Under the pieces are notes generated by a model, which ran no database searches, was not told where the DNA came from, and was given only the letters and a program-made list of their open reading frames with translations. A DNA stretch of 64,000 nt from Bacillota bacterium (GTDB taxonomy: Bacteria; Bacillota; Clostridia; Acetivibrionales; DSM-1351): NCBI GenBank assembly GCA_023398105.1, contig JAEWST010000157.1:5899-69898 (forward strand), in the 5' to 3' direction. Positions 9,343-18,499 of the stretch are shown piece by piece. A program made the position numbers and the translations under genes. Every line of letters begins with the position of its first letter. Positions within the stretch are counted from its first letter, which is position 1.

Positions 9343-11355
9343 ATGAATACAAACAATTTAGTTATAGGTGATTTTTTCGAGAACTTAAAAAATCTTTTTA
9401 GTGGCAACGAAATACTTTACGTGTCTACTCCAATTAATACCGGAGAAAGATTTATAAGTTGGTATAATTCAGTGGGAAAAACACTTATAGAGAATAGTAC
9501 AGAATATAATGAGGAAAAAACTAAGAATGTTATTGAACCCAATATGATAAATGCTAAAGTGATTATAAAAAAAATTCGACAGTCAACAGGTAAGGTGATT
9601 ATTGATCCTACTACTTTTGAGGATAAAACATTGCAATGGAGTCAAGATGATTTTTATATTTTTTGGGATAAAGTTATAAAAGAATTGGTAAATGAGATTA
9701 TCTTCCTTGATGGATGGGAATATAGTATTGGATGTTGTTGTGAATTATTATCAGCATTTGAAAATAACATAAATATATATTCTCAAGACATGAGAAAATT
9801 AACGATAGAAGAATCCATAACAAGATTGAATAATAGTTCAAATATGTATTTAGCAAACAACCTAAAACAGGGAGTAAGGATTAATAAAATTTTACAAAAG
9901 ATGAATGAATACAATAAAAGTAAATTCGACGTTCTTGTTAAGAAAGATGAAACAGAAATAATGAAAGATGAGAAGTTAAATCTTTTAGTAACAAACAAAA
10001 TTGCTAATATCGCTCAATTTGTAAGTTTTGAACCGAACTCAAGTAAGCCTAGATTTGTTCATATTAATAATTATAATAATGATGAAGAATTGACAAATAG
10101 AGAAATTATTGAAAAACTGATTTTATCAGCACCTTCAAAGGCTGTAAATATAAGAAGCTTTAGTAGAGAAGCCATTAAAGGGAATCGCTTGATTTTTAAC
10201 AAGGGGATTGAGGATATAGGTGAGATTTTAAATATCATTAAAGAAAACTCAAAATCTAATAAATATTCAATTGTTAATGAAAATATCGATATAAAGGATT
10301 CAGGGGTATCAGGAGTTGTACTGGGTAATGTAATTGAGTTTTCACCAGAAGATACACCTAAATGTGTTGACAAAGAGGGCGTATGTTCTTTACCGAGGGA
10401 AATAGGAATTAAAATTTTAAGGAATGTATATGGGTTTTCACCTGATATTAATTTTGAACCAAACTATAGAATTGAGTTTAGCATTCACCCAAGCAGACAA
10501 GGTGTTAAAAAGCAACATACTATAGTTTGGGAATATGAACATTATGAAAAAGTAGATTATGAAAGAAAAATATTTTGGCCTAATAATTTTTCAAGGTTTA
10601 TTGGTGATAAAGTTTTTGGGTTATTAATTGCTAATTCGTTAGGCATAAGGGTACCTAAAACAACTGTTATATCAAGAAAAGTAGCACCCTTTTCATTTGG
10701 AATTGCAACTGGATTAAATGAAAAGTGGATTAGAACATGTCCAGTAAAAAAAGAACCAGGAAAATATTACACTGGAATGAATTGGACAGATCCTTTTAAA
10801 TTAATGGATAAAGAGGAAGCTAGAGGTTCATATGAAGTGAATGTTGCATCAATTATATCTCAAGATGCAGTAGAACCAATGTATTCTGGAGCAGCTTTTG
10901 TTACAGAAAATGAAGAAAGCGATTTGATAGAAGGTGTTCTAGGTAAGGGAGATAATTTTATGGTTGGAAATCAGAATAAAGAAAATTTGCCAACAAAAGT
11001 TATTAACGCAGTCAAAACTCTTAATAATCAGCTGAGAAGTTATTACAAAGAATTGGGGAATGTTTCAATTGAATGGGTGTATGATGGAACAGATGTATGG
11101 TTGGTACAATTAAATCAGTTAAAGGGTGAAAATAAATATAATAGTTCTGATAGTAATATTATCGTTCATGGTAATCCATCTAGATACGAAATTGTTTTTG
11201 TCAAAGATGGTCTAGATTTGTTAAGAAAAAAAATTAATTTAATTAAAGATAGAAATATTGGAATAGAGCTAATAGGAAATATTGGAGTAACAAGTCATTT
11301 TGGTGATTTATTGAGGCTATCAAATATACCATCTATACTTAAAAGTGAGAATTAA
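9343..11355 (+). CDS. Fusion of nucleoside-2-deoxyribosyltransferase-like domain with PEP-synthase-like ATP-grasp domain
   Basis: 670 residues from ATG 9343; a GTG 12 bases upstream is an alternative. Residues about 20-150 resemble nucleoside deoxyribosyltransferase/DUF4406-type folds: LYVSTPINTGERF near 25 and IIFLDGWEYSIGCCCELLSA near 120, where family members bind the nucleoside and carry the catalytic Glu. From about residue 310 the protein resembles the nucleotide-binding domain of PEP synthase and PPDK: VEPMYSGAAFVTENE near 510, VLGKGDNFMVGN, and VSIEWVYDGTDVWLVQLNQL near 572. It ends with TSHFGDLLRLSNIP near 650, which looks like the phosphohistidine swivel motif (TSHxxxxxRxxxIP). The dGTPase-like gene lies upstream. 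I know no characterised protein with this order; the reaction is unknown. Confidence 0.6.
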   Translation: MNTNNLVIGDFFENLKNLFSGNEILYVSTPINTGERFISWYNSVGKTLIENSTEYNEEKTKNVIEPNMINAKVIIKKIRQSTGKVIIDPTTFEDKTLQWSQDDFYIFWDKVIKELVNEIIFLDGWEYSIGCCCELLSAFENNINIYSQDMRKLTIEESITRLNNSSNMYLANNLKQGVRINKILQKMNEYNKSKFDVLVKKDETEIMKDEKLNLLVTNKIANIAQFVSFEPNSSKPRFVHINNYNNDEELTNREIIEKLILSAPSKAVNIRSFSREAIKGNRLIFNKGIEDIGEILNIIKENSKSNKYSIVNENIDIKDSGVSGVVLGNVIEFSPEDTPKCVDKEGVCSLPREIGIKILRNVYGFSPDINFEPNYRIEFSIHPSRQGVKKQHTIVWEYEHYEKVDYERKIFWPNNFSRFIGDKVFGLLIANSLGIRVPKTTVISRKVAPFSFGIATGLNEKWIRTCPVKKEPGKYYTGMNWTDPFKLMDKEEARGSYEVNVASIISQDAVEPMYSGAAFVTENEESDLIEGVLGKGDNFMVGNQNKENLPTKVINAVKTLNNQLRSYYKELGNVSIEWVYDGTDVWLVQLNQLKGENKYNSSDSNIIVHGNPSRYEIVFVKDGLDLLRKKINLIKDRNIGIELIGNIGVTSHFGDLLRLSNIPSILKSEN

Positions 11356-11457
11356 TTGTAATAGATGGATACACTTCAAAATGTGATATCATATATGATG
11401 AAAGAAAATTGATAATTGTATTAATTAAAAAGCATTTTTAGCAAAAAAGGAGTGGTT

Positions 11458-12477
11458 GTGCTGGATATTCCATCAAAAGAAAATAAAATAATACTTTATC
11501 AAACAGAAGATGGTAAGGTAAAGGTAGATGTTTTTTTTGCTGAAGAAAATTTTTGGATGACACAAAAGACTATGGGAGAACTGTTTGATGTTCAAAAGGC
11601 AGCTATTTCTAAACACTTAAAAAACATTTATGAATCTGAGGAACTTGATAGAACTTCAACTGTTTCCATAATGGAAACAGTTCAAAATGAGGGTGACAGA
11701 AAAATAAAAAGAAGTGTTGAGTTTTATAACCTTGATGCCATTATAGCAGTCGGATACCGAGTAAATTCAAAAAAAGCTACCCAGTTTAGAGTTTGGGCAA
11801 CTCAGACATTGAAGGAATATATTTTAAAGGGTTTTGTACTAAATGATGATATGTTGAAAAACGGCAGACCCTTCGGTAAAGATTACTTTGATGAACTGTT
11901 AGAGCGTATCAGGGAGATCCGGTCATCTGAGCGCAGAGCTTATCAGAAAATAGCTGATGTTTTTGAACAGTGCAGTAGCGACTATAATTCTAATTCAGAG
12001 GAAACAAAAACATTCTATGCTTTTGTTCAAAATAAAATGCACTTTGCAATAACAGGGAAAACTGCAGCAGAAATCATTTATGACAGGGTGGATAGTGAAC
12101 ATCCAACAATGGGACTTACCAACTGGAAATCTTCACCGGATGGTAAGATTATTAAAAGTGATATTAAAGTAGCCAAGAATTATCTCAATGAAAAAGAGCT
12201 TGATAGGCTTAATAGAATTGTAACAATGTATATTGACTATGCGGAATTTCAAGCATTGAATGAACAGATCATGACCATGAAGGATTGGCTGAATATTACT
12301 GATGATTTCTTAAAATATAACCGACAGGAAATTCTAAAAGATGCAGGAAAGATTAGACATGATGAGGCGATTATAAAAGCAGAGCGTGAATATGAAAAGT
12401 TTAGGATAAAACAGGATAAAGAGTACATTTCAAATTTTGACAAAGCTATGAACAATTATTTAAAAGGGGAGAAGTAG
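11458..12477 (+). CDS. RhuM-family (virulence RhuM) protein
   Basis: 339 residues from GTG 11458, chosen because AAAAAAGGAG ends 5 bases before it; a GTG two codons earlier overlaps that site. The N-terminal half has FWMTQKTMGELFDVQKAAIS followed by EFYNLDAIIAVGYRVNS and FRVWATQTLKEYILKGFVLN, the RhuM signature, which looks like a DNA-binding N-terminal part. The C-terminal half carries the family segment FVQNKMHFAITGKTAAEII and a charged helical tail. RhuM proteins are scattered in mobile and defence islands and resemble Fic/Doc-associated proteins; their biochemical role is not established. About 100 bases separate it from the ATP-grasp fusion gene. Confidence 0.88.
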   Translation: MLDIPSKENKIILYQTEDGKVKVDVFFAEENFWMTQKTMGELFDVQKAAISKHLKNIYESEELDRTSTVSIMETVQNEGDRKIKRSVEFYNLDAIIAVGYRVNSKKATQFRVWATQTLKEYILKGFVLNDDMLKNGRPFGKDYFDELLERIREIRSSERRAYQKIADVFEQCSSDYNSNSEETKTFYAFVQNKMHFAITGKTAAEIIYDRVDSEHPTMGLTNWKSSPDGKIIKSDIKVAKNYLNEKELDRLNRIVTMYIDYAEFQALNEQIMTMKDWLNITDDFLKYNRQEILKDAGKIRHDEAIIKAEREYEKFRIKQDKEYISNFDKAMNNYLKGEK

Positions 12478-12693
12478 AACTAGTAGTAATTCTACTCAAT
12501 TATAAGTAAAAATACATATGAATGTTCAGACACAAACATTTGAAACGATTTTACACATAATACAAAATATGTTAATATGTTATAGAGTGTATTTTCTTAA
12601 AAAGCATTATGATCCATTATATGGTGATAACTATGGTAATTTAAGTGTAATATTAAATGTGCCTTATTAATTTATGAAGGGTGGAATTAAAAC

Positions 12694-13239
12694 ATGAAAA
12701 AAAATTTAGTATTGGGAATAACTTTAATAATAACTGTTTGTCTGTCAGGAGTAATTTACGCTTCCACTGCCGTTGCTGATAGGAGCAATGAATCCCAAAA
12801 TTCAGTATCTGAAAATCAAAGAATAGAAAATCATAAAAAGGTAGATGCAAGGTTAAGTGCTGTATGGCAGGACATTAAGAAAACCCATAATATAAATGAA
12901 GATGATTATATAGAATTGGATATTAAAAAACTAAATCTATTAATAGGTGGTAAGCTTGAGGGTTTTACTGACAAAGACCTAGTTGCTGAAATGAATAAGA
13001 TATTAAGAGAAAAATATTTTAAGGTGCCAATTGGTTCGACCAAACCCCAAATTTTGTTAAATAAGAATGCGAAAGAGATTGTTTTAGCGTATAAGGAAAG
13101 TGATGGAACAAACACTATATGTTCATTCAAAAAAGCTGAAAAAAATTCAATATCTTCAGATTTCCATATATCAGCAGATAATTCCTTTGAAAATGTTGTA
13201 GAGAAATCAAAGGGTGAACTAATTCCCGATTTAAAGTAA
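12694..13239 (+). CDS. Small exported protein of unknown function
   Basis: 181 residues; GAAGGGTGGAATT precedes ATG 12694. The start MKKNLVLGITLIITVCLSGVI is a typical signal peptide with probable cleavage after an Ala-rich stretch near residue 27. The mature part is polar and Lys/Glu-rich and shows no motif I recognise. It stands alone between the RhuM gene and the alpha-galactosidase gene. Confidence 0.7.
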   Translation: MKKNLVLGITLIITVCLSGVIYASTAVADRSNESQNSVSENQRIENHKKVDARLSAVWQDIKKTHNINEDDYIELDIKKLNLLIGGKLEGFTDKDLVAEMNKILREKYFKVPIGSTKPQILLNKNAKEIVLAYKESDGTNTICSFKKAEKNSISSDFHISADNSFENVVEKSKGELIPDLK

Positions 13240-13764
13240 AACATTAGGATACGTTATTAATGTTGGGTATAATTTTGGTGTGGCAAAAAGCGGCCCCATT
13301 AGTGTTATGAATAACTTTTCGTATAAAACACGGTCGTGATGACCTTGATAGCCTTCAAAACAAAATTTTCAACTATTATAGTTAATAGCTTGTCTATTGG
13401 CACGAAAATAATTGTCAACAATTTGGTACCATATCTTTTTAATACTTTTCACGTAAAAAACTAATAACCTAAGTGTAATTTCATTCTTCATATATATTTA
13501 TTCAAATAAGTTATAGAATGTACTTGTTTACAATCCTATTTTGCATTTTACACATATAATATGCAAAGTATATTTAGCATATTTATTGATAAAAATGCTA
13601 AATAGGAATAACTTTGAGATTTAGTTGTGTTTATTGTTTTTTCGCTTGCTAAAATTTTATTTGCCAATTTGTTTTAATATTAGAATAAATAGTATAATAG
13701 CAATAGTCAAAATCTTTAATAGATGCAGTTAGCTGCCAACAAAATTTACATTTTGAGGTGAAAA
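13240..13764. other. 525-bp spacer with a hairpin and alpha-galactosidase promoter
   Basis: No gene is seen. An 8-bp stem (TTTAGCAT/ATGCTAAA) lies at about 13573-13601. TTGTTT (13669-13674) and TATAAT (13693-13698), 18 bases apart, form a good promoter, which leaves a leader of about 60 bases before the alpha-galactosidase start. Confidence 0.55.
13669..13698 (+). promoter_or_regulatory. Promoter of the alpha-galactosidase gene
   Basis: TTGTTT and TATAAT with an 18-base spacer; the next gene starts at 13765 with TTTTGAGGTG as ribosome binding site. Confidence 0.55.
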
Positions 13765-15957
13765 ATGGGCATTTACTATAATGAGAAATCAAAATCCTTC
13801 AATTTAATATCAAAAGATACCAGTTACGTTATCGCAATTGTGGATGACGAGCAATTCTTAGGGCATGTTTATTTTGGACATAAAATAGCGGATGAAGATA
13901 TTAATTATCTCATGCGGTTAGAAGAGCCTCCATATGTACCTAGCAAGAATAATCGTGACAGGGCTTCATTCATGGATAGCTTTCCTATGGAGTATCCTAC
14001 AAGTGGGGTGGGGGATTATAGAGAGCCATGCTTGCTTGTTGAGACTCAAAAGGGTATGACTACGTGCAGTCTTTCGTATATATCACATACAATTTATAGC
14101 GGAAAGCCAAAGCTGGAAGGGTTGCCAGCAACCTTTGGAGATGAGAAAGACTGTGCTACACTTGAAATTATTTGTAGGGATAAGCTACTAGATTTAGAAA
14201 TTGTGCTTGTATACACTGTTTTTGAGCAATTAGATGTAATTACAAGAAGTGTACGGCTAAGAAACTGTGGGAATGAAAATATAATTATTAGAAGAGTGCT
14301 TTCCGCTTGTGTGGACTTTGACACAATAGATATGGATATGCTTACGCTAAATGGCTCGTGGGGAAGGGAATGTCATATATCAAGAAAAGAAATCAGCTAT
14401 GGCAAACAAGGTGTTTCTTCAACTAGGGGAAAGTCAAGTCATCAGCATAACCCATTTATTGCGGTAATGGATAAATCAGCTACTGAGGATTACGGTGAGG
14501 TTTTTGGCTTTAGTTTTATTTACTCTGGAAACTTTTTCGCACAAGCCGAAGGCTGCCAGTTTGACACTACTCGTGTTGTAATGGGCATTAATCCCTATGA
14601 TTTTGCATGGGAGCTACAACCACAGCAAATTTTTACAGCTCCTGAAGTGGTTATTGTTCACTCTAATCAGGGACTTGGAAAAATGTCAAGAACCTTCCAT
14701 GACTTATATAGAAAGCATCTGATACGAGGTAAATATAGGAATAAAAAATGTCCTATTTTAATAAATAACTGGGAAGCAACATATTTTGATTTTGATACTC
14801 AAAAGCTAATAGAGATTGCAAAGCAAGCAGCTGAGCTTGGAATAGAAATGCTGGTAATGGACGATGGCTGGTTTGGCAATAGGAATGATGATAACAGCTC
14901 TTTAGGTGATTGGGTAGTAAATGAGAATAAAATTAGAGGTGGACTAAAATATCTGGTTGATGAAGTAAATAAGCTTGGGCTAAAGTTTGGTATTTGGTTT
15001 GAGCCTGAAATGATATCACCTGACTCAGATTTATACCGTACACATGCTGACTGGTGTATTCACATTGATGGCAGGGTGGGAGCTTTATCCAGAAATCAAT
15101 ATGTATTGGATTTTTCAAGGAAAGAAATAAGAGATTATGTATTTGATTGTCTTAAAAAGATTTTATCAAGTGCGAATATTGAATATGTTAAATGGGATAT
15201 GAACAGACAGCTAAGCGAAGTTGGCAATAGCATTTTAAAGCCTGAATGCCAAAGAGAATTGTGGCACAGGTATGTATTGGGTGTTTATGAGGTTATGGAA
15301 CGCTTGGTTAATGAGTTTCCCGATATTTTGTTGGAAAATTGTTCAGGGGGTGGAGGAAGATTTGACGCTGGAATGTTATACTACAGCCCGCAAATTTGGT
15401 GTTCTGATGATGCAGATGCTATTGAACGCTTAAAAATACAACATGGCACATCGCTGGTTTATCCAGTTTCTGCAATGGGAGCGCATGTTAGTGATTGTCC
15501 AAACCATACTGTTGGAAGAATAACGCCCTTTGAGACTAGGGGATATGTTGCACTATCGGGAACCTTTGGCTATGAGCTGGATGTCACAAAAATATCTCAG
15601 CAGGATAGAGATTTGATACCAAAACAGGTAGAACTATACCATAAATATAATGATTTAATACGTACAGGTGATTTGTATCGTATCAATAATATATTTGAAA
15701 ATCAGGATTTTAGCTGTGTTGAATATGTTTCAAAGGATAATAGTGAAGCGTTAGTAATTTATGTGCAGGTACTTAACAGACCTAATTACCACAGCAGGAG
15801 AGTGTGTTTGAAGGGGTTAGAAGAAAATTGGTATTATCGCAATGAGGAAACTGGCAGTGTGCTTTCTGGAAGCGTTTTAATGCATGGAGGAGTACTAATG
15901 ACAGAAATGTTTGGAGATTTTAAAGGGAAATTACTGCACTTCGTTCGGGTAGAGTGA
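13765..15957 (+). CDS. Alpha-galactosidase, glycoside hydrolase family 36
   Basis: 730 residues, the usual length of tetrameric bacterial GH36 enzymes. It releases terminal alpha-galactose from raffinose-type sugars and galactomannan fragments with retention of configuration. The N-terminal beta-supersandwich leads into the catalytic barrel: MDDGWFGNRNDDNSSLGDW near residue 370, KWDMNR near 474 (nucleophile Asp), LLENCSGGGGRFDAGM near 525 and WCSDDADAIERL near 545 (acid/base Asp). There is no signal peptide, so it acts inside the cell on imported oligosaccharides. No sugar transporter or LacI/AraC regulator adjoins it. Confidence 0.95.
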   Translation: MGIYYNEKSKSFNLISKDTSYVIAIVDDEQFLGHVYFGHKIADEDINYLMRLEEPPYVPSKNNRDRASFMDSFPMEYPTSGVGDYREPCLLVETQKGMTTCSLSYISHTIYSGKPKLEGLPATFGDEKDCATLEIICRDKLLDLEIVLVYTVFEQLDVITRSVRLRNCGNENIIIRRVLSACVDFDTIDMDMLTLNGSWGRECHISRKEISYGKQGVSSTRGKSSHQHNPFIAVMDKSATEDYGEVFGFSFIYSGNFFAQAEGCQFDTTRVVMGINPYDFAWELQPQQIFTAPEVVIVHSNQGLGKMSRTFHDLYRKHLIRGKYRNKKCPILINNWEATYFDFDTQKLIEIAKQAAELGIEMLVMDDGWFGNRNDDNSSLGDWVVNENKIRGGLKYLVDEVNKLGLKFGIWFEPEMISPDSDLYRTHADWCIHIDGRVGALSRNQYVLDFSRKEIRDYVFDCLKKILSSANIEYVKWDMNRQLSEVGNSILKPECQRELWHRYVLGVYEVMERLVNEFPDILLENCSGGGGRFDAGMLYYSPQIWCSDDADAIERLKIQHGTSLVYPVSAMGAHVSDCPNHTVGRITPFETRGYVALSGTFGYELDVTKISQQDRDLIPKQVELYHKYNDLIRTGDLYRINNIFENQDFSCVEYVSKDNSEALVIYVQVLNRPNYHSRRVCLKGLEENWYYRNEETGSVLSGSVLMHGGVLMTEMFGDFKGKLLHFVRVE

Positions 15958-16007
15958 TATCCAAAGTTAACAATAATTGTGAATATGGTGAAGAATGGTG
16001 GAATATT

Positions 16008-16514
16008 ATGATTAGAGTTCGCTATGCTAATGTAAATGATGCCAAAATATTAGGAGAAATACATTCAAGGTCATGGAAGGTCGCATATCAAGGTATAGTA
16101 CCAGATAAGATATTGGAAAATATCACAGTTGAGAAGAGGCAAAAATACTTTGAAGAGGCACTAGCAAACGGATGGGAAGAAGATGCTATTATATCTAAGA
16201 ATAATGAAGATGTTGGATTTATTTGTATAGGAGGATGCAGAGATACAGATAAAACGGGTATTTGTGGGGAAATATGGGGAATATATTTACTGCCAGAATA
16301 TTGGAATATGGGAATAGGTTCAGAATTAACAAATTGGGGCATAACCGAATTAAAGAAAAGGAATTATAATCAAGTTACCTTATGGGTTCTAGAAAAAAAT
16401 ATAAATGCAAGAAAATTCTACGAAAAGAATGGCTTTAGACATGATGGAACAGTTAAGGAAATAACTATAGGTGAAAAGCTAAATGAATATAGATATGAGA
16501 AGACTATTTCATAA
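16008..16514 (+). CDS. GNAT-family N-acetyltransferase
   Basis: 168 residues from ATG 16008 (GGTGG 7 bases upstream); an earlier in-frame ATG overlaps the alpha-galactosidase gene and adds residues atypical of the family. It opens with MIRVRYANVNDAKILGEIHS and has YLLPEYWNMGIGSELTNWGI near residue 105, the acetyl-CoA pyrophosphate loop, then LWVLEKNINARKFYEKNGF, the standard GNAT C-terminal motif. The substrate cannot be told; relatives modify small amines or protein N-termini. It starts 50 bases after the alpha-galactosidase stop and may be co-transcribed. Confidence 0.9.
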   Translation: MIRVRYANVNDAKILGEIHSRSWKVAYQGIVPDKILENITVEKRQKYFEEALANGWEEDAIISKNNEDVGFICIGGCRDTDKTGICGEIWGIYLLPEYWNMGIGSELTNWGITELKKRNYNQVTLWVLEKNINARKFYEKNGFRHDGTVKEITIGEKLNEYRYEKTIS

Positions 16515-16598
16515 TAACACTCCGGTGTAAGTTATAGGAACTGTCTAGCCAGCTCCTTAATATATAAGTATGTTGTCAACACTTTTTTTACATAAAAA

Positions 16599-16628
16599 AA
16601 ACAACTTTGCTTTTGCAAAGTTGTTTTT
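16599..16628 (-). terminator. Terminator of the tRNA-Glu gene
   Basis: On the minus strand CAACTTTGC, loop AAAA, GCAAAGTTG is followed by a long T-run (plus strand 16593-16600 is A-rich). A T-run on the other side would let it work in both directions and so also end the acetyltransferase transcript. Confidence 0.85.
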
Positions 16629-16705
16629 TGGTGACTCATAGGGGATTCGAACCCCTGTTGCCGCCGTGAGAGGGCGGAGTCTTAGGCCACTTGACCAATG
16701 AGCCA
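16629..16705 (-). tRNA. tRNA-Glu, anticodon CTC
   Basis: Read on the minus strand, TGGCTCA and TGAGTCA form the acceptor stem (one G-T pair), CCA is encoded, the T arm has GGTTCGAATCC, and the anticodon stem CCGCC/GGCGG closes the loop CTCTCAC with CTC at positions 34-36. The sequence follows the bacterial tRNA-Glu pattern. CTC reads GAG only, so a TTC tRNA-Glu must be encoded elsewhere. Confidence 0.95.
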
Positions 16706-16724
16706 TTTGTCAACGACAAAAGCT

Positions 16725-16753
16725 ATTATAGCATGGTGATAGTAGACTGTCAA
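16725..16753 (-). promoter_or_regulatory. Consensus promoter of tRNA-Glu
   Basis: On the minus strand TTGACA (16753-16748) and TATAAT (16730-16725) are both perfect consensus hexamers with a 17-base spacer. The predicted start is close to the tRNA 5' end. Confidence 0.85.
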
Positions 16754-16854
16754 TAAGGAAAAAATATTTTTGTAATGTAAGTGTTTCAAGTTTTATCAAA
16801 AATAAAATGTTATCAAAAGTATTTATTTACTAATCAATATTCCAAGTTTTATGT

Positions 16855-16888
16855 TATAATAACTCCTGTAAAAATTTCAATACAGGAG
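16855..16888 (+). promoter_or_regulatory. Promoter -10 element and 5' hairpin covering the RsmF-like gene's ribosome binding site
   Basis: TTATAATAA (-10) at about 16854-16862 is followed directly by a perfect 10-bp inverted repeat, AACTCCTGTA with TACAGGAGTT (about 16861-16870 and 16881-16890), around a 10-base loop. The right arm contains the AGGAG used by the gene starting at 16901, so the site would be paired in the folded leader. Confidence 0.5.
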
Positions 16889-16900
16889 TTAGCTTATTTT

Positions 16901-18319
16901 ATGAAATTACCAGAAGAATTTGTGAAAAAAATGCAGGAGCTGATGGGTGAGGAATTCAACAGCTACCTTGAATCATATAGTAAGCCTAGATTTTACGGCT
17001 TGCGTATTAATACTTTAAAAATATCAGTTGAACAGTTCTTGAAAATTTCTCCTTTTCATTTGAAACCTGTTCCATGGACAACAGATGGGTTTTATTATCA
17101 AGAAGGAGATAATCCAGGTAGACATCCTTATTATTATGCAGGACTTTATTATATTCAAGAGCCGAGTGCAATGCTTCCTGGTGCAGTAATTGGTGTTAAG
17201 CCAGGAGACAGGGTTTTAGACCTTTGTGCGGCACCTGGCGGAAAAACTGTTCAAATGGCTGCTCAGATGAAGGGTCAGGGCTTGTTGGTAGCAAATGATA
17301 TTAATGCTGATAGGGTTAAAGCATTGGTTAAAAATATAGAGCTATGCGGTGTTAAAAATGCAGTAGTATTAAACGAAGCTCCCCAGCGGATTGCTAAAAA
17401 TTTTGAAGGGTTTTTTGATAAAATATTAGTTGATGCACCTTGTTCAGGAGAAGGCATGTTCCGTAAAGATGAAGATGCCATCAAAAGTTGGGAAAAGTAT
17501 AAATGTGAGAAATGCTGCGGTATGCAGTGGGATATTCTTCAGCAGGTTGACAAGATGCTAAAGCAGGGTGGAAGCATTTTGTATTCCACATGTACGTTTT
17601 CACCTGAGGAAGATGAATTAATGATTGAGCGATTTATGAATGAGCATGAGGGTCAATATGAGCTTATTGAAATACCTAAAGTAGGTGGAGTAGAGAGCGG
17701 ACGTACCCAGTGGTCAAAGGGAAACTATGATTTTAGCAAAGCTGCTAGACTTTGGCCTCATAAGCTAGATGGTGAGGGACATTTTGCTGCTCTGCTAAAA
17801 AAGAAGGACAAAATAATTAGGGAAGAAAACAATGGCGTAACTGATACACTATATGAAACTAGAAAATGGGAAAAAGCCAATGTTATTAATGATTTTGAGG
17901 ATTTGAAAAAATTTGACCCAAAGCTTGCTGATTTTATTGCAGATAATACAAGCATAAAATTAGTGGGAAATGTTTTTAAAAAGGGAAATAATATTTATTA
18001 TCTTCCCGAAAACTGCCCTGAATTATCAGGACTCAAGGTAGCAAAATTCGGTTGGTATTTAGGAGAGATAGGACAAAAGGGATTTGTCCCCTCTCATTCT
18101 TTTGCCATTTCATTAAATAATAACGAAATTAAGAATAAGATAAATTTTGCATCAGATTCAAGAGAGGTAAATAGTTATCTGAAGGGCGAAACACTTATTG
18201 AATCAGGAAAAAAAGGATATACCGGTGTTTGTGTAGAAGGTTATCTATTAGGCTGGGCAAAGCAAACAGGAGATATGCTTAAAAACTTATACCCAAAGGG
18301 CTGGAGAAAGATGTCATAA
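16901..18319 (+). CDS. RsmB/NOP-family (RsmF-like) rRNA (cytosine-C5) methyltransferase
   Basis: 472 residues from ATG 16901, where the family's N-terminus (MKLPEEFVKKMQELMGEEFN) begins; the frame opens 40 codons earlier without a site. It transfers methyl groups from SAM to cytosine C5 in rRNA. Motifs: DLCAAPGGKTVQMAAQM near residue 106 (SAM binding), DAPCSGEGMFRK near 176 and YSTCTFSPEEDE near 227, where the second cysteine is the nucleophile and the first assists product release. The C-terminal 180 residues match the extra RsmF-type domains. The exact target position is not deducible. Confidence 0.9.
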   Translation: MKLPEEFVKKMQELMGEEFNSYLESYSKPRFYGLRINTLKISVEQFLKISPFHLKPVPWTTDGFYYQEGDNPGRHPYYYAGLYYIQEPSAMLPGAVIGVKPGDRVLDLCAAPGGKTVQMAAQMKGQGLLVANDINADRVKALVKNIELCGVKNAVVLNEAPQRIAKNFEGFFDKILVDAPCSGEGMFRKDEDAIKSWEKYKCEKCCGMQWDILQQVDKMLKQGGSILYSTCTFSPEEDELMIERFMNEHEGQYELIEIPKVGGVESGRTQWSKGNYDFSKAARLWPHKLDGEGHFAALLKKKDKIIREENNGVTDTLYETRKWEKANVINDFEDLKKFDPKLADFIADNTSIKLVGNVFKKGNNIYYLPENCPELSGLKVAKFGWYLGEIGQKGFVPSHSFAISLNNNEIKNKINFASDSREVNSYLKGETLIESGKKGYTGVCVEGYLLGWAKQTGDMLKNLYPKGWRKMS

Positions 18320-18499
18320 GTAGCTTTAGCAGAAGTCATTAAATAATTAAGTTACAAATTGAATGTGCTCATATTTCATAGCTGGAATTGCGAGTGAGGA
18401 GACTTATTAATGGGAAATGCCAATAGACTTTTTATTTAAGAAAGTTAAGTTAATGAGTAAAACGATACATGGTTATTAAAAGTAATGGAGGATTTAACA

